Below are positions 9,706-22,300 of a stretch of 64,000 nt of DNA, piece by piece. The stretch's first letter is position 1. Each line of letters starts with the position of its first letter. The position numbers and the translations under genes were made by a program. The stretch is from contig OX578280.1 in assembly GCA_951217055.1 (NCBI GenBank), forward strand, positions 6,923,271 through 6,987,270, written 5' to 3'. Below the pieces are notes generated by a model. The model saw only the letters and a program-made list of their open reading frames with translations. It was not told where the DNA came from and searched no databases. The stretch is from Gerris lacustris (lineage: Eukaryota; Arthropoda; Insecta; Hemiptera; Gerridae).

Positions 9706-10306
9706 ACCAACGAAACCCTTTCTACGTGGGAATTCACGCACAAACAATTTATTTCAAATAAACTTAATCCTTAGACCTTGGTCCACGTGGAGTAGTAGAC
9801 CAAACACACTGAAAAACAATAGTATTAATCAAATGATGAGTCTCGTTTTTATTTGAGATCTATCTAAGAACACGAGATAAAACGAAAAAAAAGAAAAAAA
9901 GAAAATATATTGGGAACAAAAGAGAATGCGAAACGTAGAGAAGCTTTCAAGATAATTAGTACAAATAGAAGATTTCGGTCGAAAAAAGGGAGGAAAAACA
10001 ACAACTGTATTTTTTTTATTGATTTCGTAAATAATTATAATCAAGTTTCATGTTTTGAAGCTGAAGTGCGACCGGTAGATCATTCTAGATAATGTATATT
10101 ATTATGTAAAATAATAGAAGGACCTAACTTCTGTTTAACCCATTGAGTTGTTGCTACAGAATCATTATATCCTGAAAATATTATGGAAATAGTTTGAAGT
10201 GAGACATTTGAAACAAGGGTAAAGCGAAATGTGCTGATATAAAGAAAATGCTGAACCTATGTATGCTGTAACCTAGAATATAGGTACCTATGTACCTATA
10301 TTCTTT
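9706..10306. other. Spacer with a 12-bp hairpin
   Basis: No gene. A perfect hairpin, GAATATAGGTAC - CTAT - GTACCTATATTC, lies at 10276-10303 at the left edge of repeat R5. Confidence 0.5.
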
Positions 10307-10509
10307 ATCTCCAGTAGGGGAAAAAAGTTATGATTTTGAATTAGTTTAGAGGGACTAAAACAGGTGTTTTCATCCCTGAACTCAAAAAGTAGGGAGAAAA
10401 AGTAAAAGTAGGGCGAAAAAGTAAAGTAGGGCAAAAAAGTAAAGATTGCAACTTAATTATTTTATAAATAGTAGAAAATGTATGGCTAATGTAATGAAGT
10501 TGTTGAAAT
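10307..10509 (+). repeat. Dispersed repeat R5, copy 1
   Basis: A stretch of about 200 bp with several AAAGTAGGGC-type words (AAAAAGTAAAAGTAGGGCG), present in inverted orientation at 16449-16647 with very few differences. The end GTAATGAAGTTGTTG is duplicated here just downstream. Class unknown; no coding sequence. Confidence 0.75.
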
Positions 10510-10624
10510 GTATGCTAATGTAATGAAGTTGTTGTACTTTTGAAGATATAGCTGTAAATAAATGTAAGAGTGTGTGCATGAGGAAGAGAAACAAATGGGA
10601 GCAAAAGCGACACCCCGACAGACA

Positions 10625-10775
10625 CAGATCTAAAATTGTCCCCCTCATCTCTGAAACGGATTTCTGCATTGGAATTTTTGAATTTCAAGACAAAAATATT
10701 TTTTGTTCTTTAGAACTACCTCTTAGTTTCCGTTAACTAAGGTAAGATCGGAAGCAAAAAAAAAAAAAAAATTTT
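10625..10775 (-). repeat. Dispersed repeat R3, partial copy
   Basis: Contains CTGAAACGGATTTCTG, TTGGAATTTTTGAA, TTTTTTGTTCTTTAGAAC and AGGTAAGATCGGAAGCAAAA, matching the right part of the R3 copy at 63590-63725. Only one end of R3 is present. Confidence 0.65.
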
Positions 10776-10896
10776 CTTGAATAGTCAAAATTTAGTCTAG
10801 TTTCCTCTTGCACGATTTTAAAAAAAGTGTACTTTATTTGGTAAAGGGTACATTTTGAAAAATAGAGTAATACTATAAATCTTCGTTTAAGGTTAA

Positions 10897-11057
10897 TTCT
10901 TTAGATTGTTACTCCCCTATGTTTATTTGAAATATAAATTACTTTGACTATAAATAGGTATGTATAAATAAGACAAAGGGATGTTTAGACCAATGTACTT
11001 TGGGATAAAGGAGTATCACACTTCTGTTTTTATAAGGGGAGTAACTGTCTAAAGAAG
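10897..11057. mobile_element. MITE M1, copy 1
   Basis: Bounded by TTCTTTAGATTGTTACTCCC on the left and GGGGAGTAACTGTCTAAAGA on the right. The interior matches 41808-41963 in inverted orientation (GACAAAGGGATGTTTAG, GGAGTATCACACTTCTG). No coding sequence. Confidence 0.7.
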
Positions 11058-11071
11058 AACATTCCGTACAC

Positions 11072-11129
11072 CTTCTTTTGATTGTTACCCTCTCTGTTTT
11101 TTTATAAGGGGAGTAACAATCTAAAGAAG
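11072..11129. mobile_element. MITE M1, minimal copy
   Basis: A 58-bp derivative with both M1 ends (CTTCTTTTGATTGTTACC and GGGGAGTAACAATCTAAAG) separated by little more than CTCTGTTTTTTTATAA. It directly follows copy 1. Confidence 0.6.
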
Positions 11130-11713
11130 TACCCATACAAGTACCCGTACAAGCAGGAGATTTTATAAAGAGTGAATTTTCTTCGAAAAATGAAATTTAT
11201 TTGTGATTACACACCTATTGGGGCAACCCGATCTCTGGACATTGTATTATTTTATAAACCCCTTAGCAGGTCTAAGCTGTGTATGGGCTGTTACTTCACG
11301 GTTTATTATTATATTATACAAATCAATTTCGAACTTTGAGTTTCCTTCGCCGAGATTAAATTCCTTAAAAAATAGGAGCAAGTAATTTCATTATAATCAC
11401 GTTTGTACGAGCCAGGATTTTGCAAACTATCGAATAAGAAGTATTACAAGCAAGGACTTAATCAATCAAGTCTTTAGTAACGAGATTATAAACTTTATAT
11501 AGCGCCACAATTTAATTTAATCAATTAATTTTTAGGATTAACATCAATATTTCATATTCCCTCATTTACCTACATATATTTATATATAAACTTAAAAGAG
11601 AACCTCAAACTTTCTTTAATCCTTTTAAAAAAAGATTTTACACTAAATTCAAATTAAAAAACCAACAAACTTCGGACTTGTAAAAGTATGTTTTTTTAAA
11701 TATATTTTTCTCC

Positions 11714-11717
<4 letters not shown>
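11130..11717. other. AT-rich spacer
   Basis: No gene, repeat family member or TIR pair was recognised. Confidence 0.5.

Positions 11718-11786
<69 letters not shown>
11718..11786. repeat. (TA)n microsatellite
   Basis: A pure (TA)n run of about 34 units. Confidence 0.97.
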
Positions 11787-11788
<2 letters not shown>

Positions 11789-12530
11789 TTTGGTCAATTG
11801 TTTAGAAACTTAAAGAAAGTTTAATAAAATACCTCAGTCAATTTTAAAACAAAGTAGCTTAATAAACTTTAAATTATCTTCCTCGACGAAAAGTTAATCC
11901 AACAAAGATTCTATTTTTTTTTTTTGTTTAATGGAGTTTTAAAGATTTATGCTTTTTGTAATGTTTAAGATATAACAGGATTCAAGAAATGTAACTCTGA
12001 TTTGAAACAAGCCCTTCTTTTTATTGCTGTAAAAAAAAATTACAATAAGAAGTAGAACTTGGGTAAAAGATAAAGAAATTTTACTTTTGGTTCTACAAAA
12101 GATCAGTTATTTAATGATATTTTTAAAATAATTTAGTTTTTTTAGTATATTTCAATGATTACTAGCATTGCCAGCTTAGTAAGAGGGCATAAATGCTACA
12201 ATGAACGATTGAATTACACACAATGTCTGAAATACTATATTGACTCACTAAAATTAAAAGGACTCAATTGTTACATTATATCCTCAGCATTGTACGAGTA
12301 CATGAGATATTAAAGGCGTTAAGTGATTTAGAAAAGTATTTGTATATGAAATGTAGTACAAATAGAAATATAATCTGGGTTCATTTGCTGGGGATGAAAG
12401 AACTGTTTTCTTTATCGTCAATGAACTACTTTGTCTAATCTATTCATTATGTGTATGCAACAGTTCACATTTTACCAATATACAGTGTTCTAAGTAGGTC
12501 TGTAAGAAATATTTGTGGGACTTAAAAGAT
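11787..12530. other. AT-rich spacer
   Basis: No gene recognised; only short, motif-free open frames. Confidence 0.5.
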
Positions 12531-12534
12531 AAGC

Positions 12535-12660
12535 ATTCGTAGGTAATTTTAGGTTCAGGCAAGTTTAGCATTCGTAAGCATAATTTTAGGTTTAGGCTAA
12601 TGTTAGCATTCGTAGGTATCACTTTACATTTAGGCTAAGTTTAGCATTCGAAGGCACTCA
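12535..12660. repeat. Degenerate tandem repeat, about 3-4 copies
   Basis: GTTTAGCATTCGTA and TTAGGTTYAGGC alternate with a period of roughly 40 bp: CATTCGTAGGTAATTTTAGG, CATTCGTAAGCATAATTTTA, CATTCGTAGGTATCACTTTA and CATTCGAAGGCA. Copies differ by several bases. Confidence 0.75.
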
Positions 12661-12785
12661 CGGAATTGAACTTAATAAGAATAATAACTTAATACAAATA
12701 TATAAATAATCAATAGATCATATTTATTAATAAAGTATAAATCATATCATCAAATTATAACTAAGAATTAAGTTAGCTAGCAACC

Positions 12786-13975
12786 GTCACATTGAGAATA
12801 TCAAGGATCAGTCTAATTGAGGATAGCAAGGATCAGCCTAATTAAGGATATCAAGGATCTGTCAAATTGAGGATAACAAGGATCTGTCAAATTAAGGATA
12901 TCAAGGATCTGTCAAATTGAGGATATCAAGGATCTGTCAAATTAAGGATATCAAGGATATGTCAAATTGAGGATATCAAGGATCTGTCAAATTGAGGATA
13001 GCAAGGATCTGTCAAATTGAGGATAGCAAGGATCTGTCAAATTGAGGATATCAATGATCTGTCAAATTAAGGATATCAAGGATCTGTCAAATTGAGGATA
13101 TCAAGGATCTGTCAAATTGAGGATAGCAAGGATCTGTCAAATTGAGGATAACAAGGATCTGTCAAATTAAGGATATCAAGGATCTGTCAAATTGAGGATA
13201 TCAAGGATCTGTCAAATTAAGGATATCAAGGATCTGTCAAATTGAGGATATCAAGGATCTGTCAAATTGAGGATATCAAGGATCTGTCAAATTGAGGATA
13301 GCAAGGATCTGTCAAATTGAGGATATCAAGGATCAGTCTAATTGAGGATATCAAGGATATGTCAAATTGAGGATAGCAAGGATCAGCCTAATTGAGGATA
13401 TCAAGGATCTGTCAAATTGAGGATAGGAAGGACCAATCTAATAGAGGATAGCAAGGATCAGCCTAATTGAGAATATCAATGATCAGTCAAATTGAGGATA
13501 GCAAGGATCAGCCTAATTGAGGATATCAAGGATTTATCAAATTGAGGATAGCAAGAATCTGTCAAATTGAGGGTAACAAGGATCGGTCAAATTGAGGATA
13601 GCAAGGATCAGTCAAATTGAGAATATCAATGATCTGTCAAATTAAGGATAGCAAGGATCAGTCTAATTGAGGATAGCAAGGATCAGTCAAATTCATGATA
13701 GCTAGCAACAGTCAAATTGAGAATATCAAGGATCAGTCTAATTGAGGATAGCAAGGATCAGTCAAATTGAGGATAGGAAGGACCAATCTAATAGAGGATA
13801 GCAAGGATCTGTCAAATTGAGGATAGTAAGGATCAGTCTAATTGAGGATACCAAGGATTAGACAAATTGTGAATAGCAGGGATCTGTCAAATTGATGATA
13901 GCAAGGATCTGTCAAATTGATGATATCAAGAATCTGTCAAATTGATGATAGCTAGCAACAGTCAAATTGATTGTT
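12786..13975. repeat. 25-bp minisatellite, about 47 copies
   Basis: Nearly 1.2 kb built from GTCAAATTGAGGATATCAAG plus GATCT. Variants alternate GATATC, GATAGC and GATAAC, and GTCAAATT, GTCTAATT or CCTAATT. The edges are more diverged than the middle (for example CTAGCAACAGTC at both ends near 12778 and 13950), as expected from homogenisation in the core of an array. No coding potential. Confidence 0.97.
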
Positions 13976-15145
13976 GATTGAAAAGTCAAATTCTTCCAAG
14001 GCTATAGAAGAATTAAGGAACCAAAGTTAGGGGATATGAAATGAAGATCCAAGGCGGAACACTGTATAGGTTTAGGTCCGGTATAACATTTTATTTTTCT
14101 CAACTGCTTAAAGCTAAACAATAATTTTCTTATTTTAATTTAACTAAATTATAATCTTAAATCAATGTCACTTTCTATTAACCTCTCTAGTCACAATATA
14201 GTTATTAATCATTGGAGGGAAATTTACCGTCGATAATTGCTTGGACTGCTGAACATTGGGCCAGTTTCGGTAAAATATCATTAACGAGAGACCAAAATAG
14301 ACCACTGACGAATTAAATGTAAGAAGTGTTTATATTGAGGTTGGACATTTATGTGGACTTGTTGAGTTCATTTCGACTCAGTGACGTCACTAGAGCTGTG
14401 TGGGTGGCCGGGTCTTATAGGTTTATAATGTCCAAAAGAGAGGGGATGAACCAAAAGAACCAGAGTACCTAAACAGAAAATAAAATAATAACAAAAGGAG
14501 GAAAAGATAAAGAAAGAGAAAGAGTTCTACCAAAAATTGAAAAATAACATGGTTTTTATAACATGGCCTTATCTTTGTATGTGTACAGAAGGTTTTAGTG
14601 GAAACGGGAAAGACTGAAATAGAACAGCTATATGGTTGATTTACACACATCAGTGAAGGCACAGTGCCGTGCCCGGTCCGTGATCCCACCGACGTTGTTT
14701 TAGGAATTTTAAGGGTGTTGTCTGCTAAGGCAGACAGCCATAAATGTTGAAGGGTGCAACCCTGTATACGGGAAAACGCGCCCGGTAGGAATGGGGGGGA
14801 TAACAGAAAAGTCCCCTGTCTTTTCTGATCTTGTAAAATCTGAACCTTGTTACTCCTCAGCCTTACATCTAAATAAAGAATCAAATAAACTTTATATCTA
14901 AATAAAGATTCAATATTCATGGTAGACTATCGAAATTTGATGCCTGAACTTGAACAATTTGGTAAAATCGAGAGCGGATAATTTTTTCTCTTTGAAACAG
15001 GACGCGTCTTTATATTCGATGCATTAATGTTTTTACCAGATTTCTGATTTGAAAATCAGGTTGCGTCTTACATTTAAAGGGTACATTCATTTAGTAATAT
15101 AATATGATTATATTTAAACAGGTCGCTTTTTAGTAGTCGAAGATT
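13976..15145. other. Anonymous region with one unassigned open frame
   Basis: A minus-strand open frame of 165 codons spans 14423-14920, but it has no recognisable domain and ends in a low-complexity Leu/Phe/Tyr stretch. ATCTAAATAAAGATTCAATA and a variant repeat near 14865-14910. I see nothing else that can be supported. Confidence 0.4.
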
Positions 15146-15520
15146 ACTATTTAGTGGTTAAAGATAGTTTCCACTTTATATTTGTCTTGATTATCACTAT
15201 TTAGGGGATAAAATTAGCTGTCACTATTTAGTGGTCTTGACGATCATTATTTAGTAGTTTTAGTTAGATGTCACTATTTAGTGGTCTTGACGATAATTAT
15301 TTAGTAGTTCTAGTTAGATGTCACTATTTAGTGGTATTGACGATAATTATTTAGTAGTTTTAGTTAGATGTCACTATTTAGTGGTCTTGACGATCATTAT
15401 TTAGTAGTTTTAGTTAGATGTCACTATTTAGTGGTCTTGACGATAATTATTTAGTAGTTTTAGTTAGATGTCACTATTTAGTGGTATTGACGATACATTT
15501 TTAGTGGTTTAAGTTAGTTT
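15146..15520. repeat. 50-bp minisatellite, 6 regular copies
   Basis: TCACTATTTAGTGGTCTTGA recurs at 15221, 15271, 15321, 15371, 15421 and 15471, an exact 50-bp period, alternating with ATTATTTAGTAGTTTTAGTT. A degenerate lead-in begins near 15146. Single-base variants (CTTGA/ATTGA, GATCATT/GATAATT) recur in alternating copies. Confidence 0.95.
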
Positions 15521-15540
15521 CCACAGGTGGTCTTGACGGT

Positions 15541-16035
15541 CTAATAATCTCGAGGTTACCTAGGAAAAGAAATCCCAAATATATAATAATAATAAATATT
15601 CTTTATTCCACAAAAAAAAAAAAAAATAAAATAAAATAAAATAAAAATACAATTAAGATAATACAAAAATAACTATAATAACAACCATTTAAGGAACTAA
15701 ACCATAAACAATATTGTGTGGTGAGAGTCCTCAGTAGATGACACAGTATCTAGAGAGAGGACTCTGTCTCTCAATTTAGTCCATATTTATTTATTTTATT
15801 ATATTATTATTATTCATATATACATTATATCGCATACATATATATACATACTTTCACATGCACAAATATATATACACTCATACATACACTTATGTTATTT
15901 ATTTTTTTTGAAAACTTTTCCTTTTTTTTTAAATATGTATTATTAACATGAACAAAAATACGTAGTTAAATAGTTATTTATGCATCTAGGGAGTAAAGTA
16001 AGCCATTATTCCCTGAGCGAAAAAAGTTGGTTCTT
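15541..16035. other. Low-complexity spacer
   Basis: Contains an A-run followed by AAAATA pentamer-like repeats at 15613-15650, and an imperfect hairpin GAGAGTCCTC...GAGGACTCTG near 15722-15768. No gene. Confidence 0.5.
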
Positions 16036-16240
16036 GAGGCGAAGCCGAAGGAACCATGGTCCCTAAATCCCGAGGCGAAGCCGAGGGACTTAGACTCTTT
16101 AATTCCCGAGGCGCAGCCGAGGGAATAACTCTAATTAGCTCCCGAGGCGCAGCCGAGGGAGATAATTATCGCGAGGGGAATAATGGCACTTTACTCACGA
16201 GGTACATACAATATTTTATCTCCTGTAGGAAGAAAATTCA
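16036..16240 (+). repeat. Dispersed repeat R2, copy 1 (uninterrupted)
   Basis: Marked by CGAGGCGAAGCCGAGGGA repeated as GAGGCGCAGCCGAGGGA, then GATAATTATCGCGAGGGG and TTTACTCACGAGGTACATAC. The same sequence at 58985-60600 is split by a Harbinger element at the TTA that lies here at 16191-16193. Confidence 0.75.
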
Positions 16241-16448
16241 CATTTTCGTCCATAGCACAGTTTTGATTTATTATTTTAATAAATAACAATAATTATTAGA
16301 ACTTTTAATAGCAGATATAAGAGATTCAATATTAAAAACGAATAAGAATTGGAATTAAACTCAAATAGAAGGTTATTTAAATGCAGGTTATAATGTTGTA
16401 AACAAAGATAAACATGGTCAAAAAAGTGCAGTGCCGCCAACCTGATTT

Positions 16449-16647
16449 CAACAACTTCATTACATTAGCCATACATTTTCTACTATTTATAAAATAATTA
16501 AGTTGCAATCTTTACTTTTTTGCCCTACTTTACTTTTTCGCCCTACTTTTACTTTTTCTCCCTACTTTTTGAGTCAGGGATGAAAAGACCTGTTTTAGTC
16601 CCTCTAAACTAATTCAAAATCATAACTTTTTTTCCTTACTGGAGATA
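16449..16647 (-). repeat. Dispersed repeat R5, copy 2
   Basis: Reverse complement of 10307-10509 with very few differences; the three CCCTACTTT words are kept. The two copies are 6 kb apart and inverted. Confidence 0.75.
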
Positions 16648-17205
16648 ATAGTAATTTAATTTATTTATTATATTTTACATTTAGAACCTCGAGATAGATT
16701 GAGACCACAGTGCGTTAAGCGGTGCGCATCAAAATTTTCAATTATTTTTTTATATATATATATATATTTTTTTTTTTACAAATTTGTCGTGCTATGATAT
16801 TAATATGTAGAGTAACGAGATTGAACAGAGAGAAACACCAGACTAAATTTAGTTAAATTCCCACCTGAAATTTCTGACTAACAAAATGTATCCGAAAACC
16901 CCCACTTGTATAACAATCAAAATTATGTATTTGATCCTTAATTTTTATCTGTAAGATTATTTACTGAAAGAAACCCGAAATTCCTATATTACTGCATAAA
17001 ATAGTTTGTATTATAAAATTATTATTGAGTAATTTTAATAATTAAATATATTAATCCACTTTATTTATTTTGTTTTCAGGTAAGCAAGAGTTTATTTCAT
17101 GATTTTCTAGACGAAATAATTTGGGTATGATTATTTATTTTTTTTTTTAATAAATTTACATTTATTAGCATACCTGTTAAGATACAAAATACTGGACTCT
17201 TCTTA
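16648..17205. other. AT-rich spacer
   Basis: A short TATATATATATA run near 16753 and T-runs. No gene recognised. Confidence 0.5.
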
Positions 17206-17206
17206 A

Positions 17207-17810
17207 TTTTTACTACGTTTTTATTAGCTTGCATTCTTGTTTGTTTGTTTGTTTGTCCGGTACAAATCTGGCAATCGATTTCTAACTAACTTCCCGAATA
17301 GCTAGACATTTGAAACTTTTAGCATAGCTCAGAACACGATGACAATGCATTATTTTAATACTTTTAGCCATCTTTCAGCATGATTTAATTAGTTTTCAGC
17401 AAATTTTTCTGTACGGAAAGTTAGTTCGGACAAAATCCGCAAGTTATTTTATTTGTTTTGCCATATCCAATATTTACGCAATCTTAATTTGACGGGTCTC
17501 AAATTTGTGATAGATAAACATTGAATGACAGCAAAACAGGAAATATCGATTATATTATTTATCGATTATATTATTTCAAATATATCGATGGGTCGCTTTA
17601 GATTTGGAGTTGGGGAGATCCGTTGTACAAAGATTTATCCTTTTATAGGTTTAAGATCAGCTCTCATGGTTGTCATTTATGAAGTAAATAAATTCGGAAC
17701 TATTTTTTTTTCACTAACATTATATATTATATAACAATAACAATTGTATTATCAACATTACATACGATTCAACAGAAAATTTAAAAACGTAGTATATAAA
17801 AAGTTCTTTT
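17207..17810 (+). mobile_element. TIR repeat family R6, copy 1
   Basis: The left end TACTACGTTTTTATTAGCTT and right end TTTAAAAACGTAGTATATAA share a 12-13-bp inverted terminal word (ACTACGTTTTTA). The interior (CAATCGATTTCTAACTAACT, CTGTACGGAAAGTTAGTTCG, GATCCGTTGTACAAAGATTT) matches 52872-53612. A further open frame of 69 codons inside has no known motif. Superfamily unknown; TSDs were not resolved. Confidence 0.65.
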
Positions 17811-18021
17811 TATCTTGAAATTATTTATAAATTATTTTCGTATTTTTTAAATGCAAATAAAATAAATTAATAGGGTTTTTTGATTAAAAATTATTTATCT
17901 GCGGGCTACTTTCGTAAAACCGTCTAAAATAAAATCGGAACGAAAGACGAGGCTGATTATAAGTGATATGTGATATTTATCCCTTGGTTTTTGGGGTGAA
18001 TTAATACAAAGATATTATTAT

Positions 18022-18625
18022 ATAGCTTTCGAGATTACCGAAGGAAACGGAAGCTATGTGATCGTTCTAAAGAACGAAAATATTTTGTGTCTCCGATTAC
18101 AAAAATTACAATATAGAAATTCGTTTCAGACATCATGGAACATTTTTGGTTCCGTGTCTGTCTGTCGGTCTGTCCCTCAATTTTTACGAACTAACATATC
18201 TTAAAAACTGCACGTACGATATTAATGAAATTTGGAGGGTAGGTCATGATTAGCCTGTTGTTGGTTCCATATAAGTTTCAACCTTCTGCGCATACCTACC
18301 TGTTTCTCTTCCACATGCGCACAAACATTCATTTATTTATCCCTACAGCTTCAAAAGTACTTTTCCGATTTGTATGAAACTTTTATAGTTTATCGAAACT
18401 AATCCGCAGACAGCCACAGATCAATTTGAATCGTGCGCGACTTTAATTTTTGCTAAAATTGATACTTTAATACATCTAACAAAATTAAAACAATCTTGAC
18501 AAATTAAAGAAACGGGGGAAAACAATGAAACAAAATAGACTATAATGGCTTGTAGATGCATCAAATCAATAAAGTACGTAATAGGATGCGAAGAAGCTAT
18601 GTGCCACACTAATTGGCAGTCTATT
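18022..18625 (+). repeat. Dispersed repeat R3, complete copy
   Basis: Runs from TACCGAAGGAAACGGAAGCT through TTGGTTCCGTGTCTGTCTGT, ATATCTTAAAAACTGCACGT and GATTTGTATGAAACTTTTAT to TGTGCCACACTAATTGGCAG. The copy at 61650-63716 is the same repeat inverted and split by a Harbinger element; here CTTTTATAG at 18380-18388 preserves the empty site. Its right-end words recur at 40184-40215 and 57738-57770. Confidence 0.8.
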
Positions 18626-18751
18626 TTTTTATCATCGCTCTTTCTCTCTAAAAATAATATCTGCAGATATTGATCATAGGCTTTGTTTAGTTTTCATACG
18701 GTTTCTAATTCAGGATTTAGTAAAATAACATTTTCTACAAAGCAAGTGTTT

Positions 18752-19030
18752 TACTACGTTTTTATTAGCTTGCTTTCTTGTTTGTTTTTGAGTCCGGTAC
18801 AAATCTTACAATCGATTTTTAACTAACTTCCTGACTTAGTAGAAAGCTGAAACTTGCAGATTATGTATTTTCAGGTTTGATTATGTATTAAGTTATTACT
18901 ATCAGTCAATAAATCACTAATTTTCTTAAATATTAAGGCGGTCAAATTAAAAATCAATTGTAAACAAACACGATCAGTGACAGCTAAGGAAATCCACTAG
19001 GAAAATTTAAAAACGTAGTATATAAAAAGT
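18752..19030 (+). mobile_element. TIR repeat family R6, internally deleted copy
   Basis: Has both R6 ends (ACTACGTTTTTATTAGCTTG and TTTAAAAACGTAGTATATAA) but only about 250 bp between them, with most of the interior missing or replaced. This is the pattern of a MITE-like deletion derivative. Confidence 0.6.
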
Positions 19031-22000
19031 TCTTTTAGCAAATTTTCAAAGAAAATTACTCTATTGCAATGGCTTCAAAATTGTTCCATGGAAATCCGTT
19101 GTAGACCATTCTGAATCGATTCCTAAAATTTAACATTTTTTTTATGTATGTATGTCTATGTGTATATATATGTATGTATATATGTGTCTCTCCAGACGAT
19201 ATCTCCCCTTAGGATGCACTTGAAAATTTCAAACAAATTTTAAAATGTCAATAATATAAAAAAAGGATGAGTTCATTTAGGGGTCAAATTTTTACAATTT
19301 AGGGTCACAAATAGCATAAAAACGTGGTTTCTTCCATTTTACCCCCCTTTTATATGAAAATATGATAAAAGTGAACATAAAAACAATTACTGTACTCTTA
19401 AAGAGCTTTCCAACGATATGCATCTTGAAGGGTAAATACTATTTTGACTCTTTTACCCCGTACCCCTGAGTACCAATTTTTTTTTTTCACCCATGCAAAT
19501 TCTAAACCAAAATTTTCCTATATTATTATAAGTCAATAATACGCAGATTTCTCTGACAATTCGCTCATTAAGTCATGGTGCATGACTGGATTTTTTATCT
19601 TGTATTATTTATTTTGATCTATCTTTCACCCTTCCTATATAATTATAGTATCGGTATATGAATCTGTTGGCTTGAATTGGCAATATATTTAGCATTCTTA
19701 ATTAGAGGATATAATATGTATTCTTTTACCATGTGTGGTTTATAATAGTAGAATTACAGTAGGATAGGTCATGCAAAGCCAGTATCTAAAATGAGATCTA
19801 AATTATCCTACAAAGGCAATAATTATCGTAAAGTTGTCACCCTGCATGGAGAAGTTTTGCCCTTTGTAAGACCTATCAGTAACAATGCTGAATAACTATT
19901 GTAATTCAATGCTACATCTGTACACAAGTAGCATAGCTAACATAGAAACTCATAAATAGACGCAGGACTGAAAATAGAAATGCCATATTAACTGGCCATT
20001 TACCATTGTTATTTTTAAAGGATATAAATGTACAAAGTGATTGGTGATATATAAACAAAAATAAATATGGTGATTCTAAACATCATTGGCTACAAAAAAC
20101 GTCATATAAACCATGGGTCTATTCTCAACCGTTTTCCCACAAGGTAAAATTTTATGATTTTTTTAAGATCGCATACCTTTGCTCATAAAAACACTTATTG
20201 CTCCAAAAGTTTAAAAGCTAAAACAAAATTGTTGATCTCATTGTAAAGCTACAAAAATTCTTACAAGAAAAGTGTAATATTAATTTTCATACCCTCAAAT
20301 TACACATGACAAAAATGTATACAAATTTTATTTTTTAAAAACAAAATTAAATATACTATATATTTTTTTTGTGGTTCCTTAACTTGGTAGAGAACAGAGC
20401 TTAAACATGGTGGACTTCAGGGAAAACACCCTTATTTACCAACGCTTTTTGTAAACATCGCTGAAAGTAAAAAAGAAACGTGTTTATTGTTGTTTTTGTT
20501 GACATGTAGGTGAGTATGCAAAACCAATCTTGTTTTAATATACTTTTAATTATTTACTCACCTGTAAAATATCAAAGAAACAAAGAATGAAAGAACAAAA
20601 ATGAGAAAAAAAAACTTTTCTGAGCATTTTAAAAGTGTGAATACAATTACAAAAAAAAAAAAAATAAATAAATAAAAATGGTAAAAAATAAAACTCCTAT
20701 GTGTACCAACAATCTTCCGTCAGAGGTACCGGTACGGCGTACCGTCGCGAATCAAGCACTGACTAAAACTAAATATTTTTTAAAAAGTAATGTGCTGTCA
20801 ATTTTATTTTTTATTTATTTTTTTATTCAGAAAATCTAATTTTTAAAACCACATTCATATACTCGTATAGAAAAGTAAAAAAAAGTTCTAAACACGCTCG
20901 AACCAGGCATCCCTGGATACAAATCATCTGTCAGCATATAACATCTCATTATAAACTTGGATGACTTGTCAAAAACATCGATAATCGTCTACAAAACATC
21001 AAATCTCATACTCACTCTAGAAATGCTAAGTGCAAACTCACCGAAACATCAAGATGAACGCTAATTATCGTACATGTGGCAATTTTGCTGGTATCATTTA
21101 TATGGAGACTCTGTAACCTCGAATAGGGAAACCTCTTATCTATCATACCCCCTTGTAAACTACAGCCCTTCTTATCTACGCTACTTATCTCGAGAATATT
21201 GATTGCTTCGTATCACAATACACTATACGTCAAAACGATCTAATAGTATATGTAACACTAATCAGTTCTTTTTCGTTGTGAAGCTTAGGACTTCTGTGAT
21301 GTTACAAAAAGAATCTCAGATTAAAAAAAAGTAATTTTTATCTTTTTTATATATATATATATTTAAAAGATGGGGGGGGGGATAAGAGTTTATATAGAGG
21401 AGTAGGGGGAAAGAAAAAAACTGTTCTACTTCGCAAAGTGATATTGGAATCTTTGCCTTCAAGTTGGGGAAAAAACTCAGAGACAAAATAATTCTGTCGT
21501 CTTTTCTTCATATTTTCCTTCATTTTTTTTTTTTGTTTCTTAGAAAATACTGGGAAGTTAAAGGGAGCAAGAGGGAAAAAAAGAATAAAAGTTGAGAAAA
21601 ACAGTTAACCAGAGGGTAGGGTAAAAGGTTACGAGGACAGAAAGAAGATATATATTTTTTTATTTCTACGACGACAGAGTTGGGAGATGACTAAGGGAGC
21701 AGATATCGAGGGGTTTGAATCAGCAATCTCGCAGAGTCTAGATCCACTGAACTCATCTAGGATCGTTCTCGGCTTGTCTAGCAAGCAAAGCCTACACAAA
21801 ACTTTCCTTCTAACAACACCGAGTCTTCCTAGAAGAACTATAGATGAGAAAAAATATCATAACGTTTTGTTCTAATGCCTTTTCTTCTCTCTCAGACAAG
21901 AAAGCTTCCTCTCTATATTTTTCAGACAAAGAAATACAAAGGAATTTTTTTTCTTATTTCTCTCTCTCTTGTCGCGTTGAATCAACAAATTATATAAATT

Positions 22001-22300
22001 TGTATCACGATAATTTCATAGATTAATAATTGACGATTGACAATTTTATATTTACATAAAAGGTTAAATTATTATTTACACTAAGGCTCTTATCACTTGC
22101 TCGCCAACCAACTAGTTTGGCGCAGTGCGACTGCTGACTTATGTTAATCCGTTCGCAACAATTAAGTCCTATGTCAACTGCAGGAATAACCTTGCAATTG
22201 CAGCAATCAGGAGGCTAAGTAAGTCTCTATTGCTACAAAATTTGCAGTTTATACCTCAATCTATGTGCCAACTCACTTCTCGCACATTCCAAAAAGGTGC
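19031..22300. other. Long anonymous AT-rich region
   Basis: No gene or named element could be supported over more than 3 kb. Items seen: a TATG/TGTA-rich stretch at 19141-19190, A-runs near 20650, a near-palindromic GGTACCGGTACGGCGTACC near 20728-20746, and a G-run at 21373-21382. From about 22290 the sequence begins to match a LINE (next entry). Confidence 0.45.

Noticed and set aside
12786..13975. A CRISPR-like array
   Set aside because: The whole 25-bp unit repeats without unique spacers, in a eukaryotic context.
14423..14920. 165-codon minus-strand frame
   Set aside because: No recognisable motif, low-complexity C-terminus, no gene context. Left as unassigned sequence rather than called a gene.
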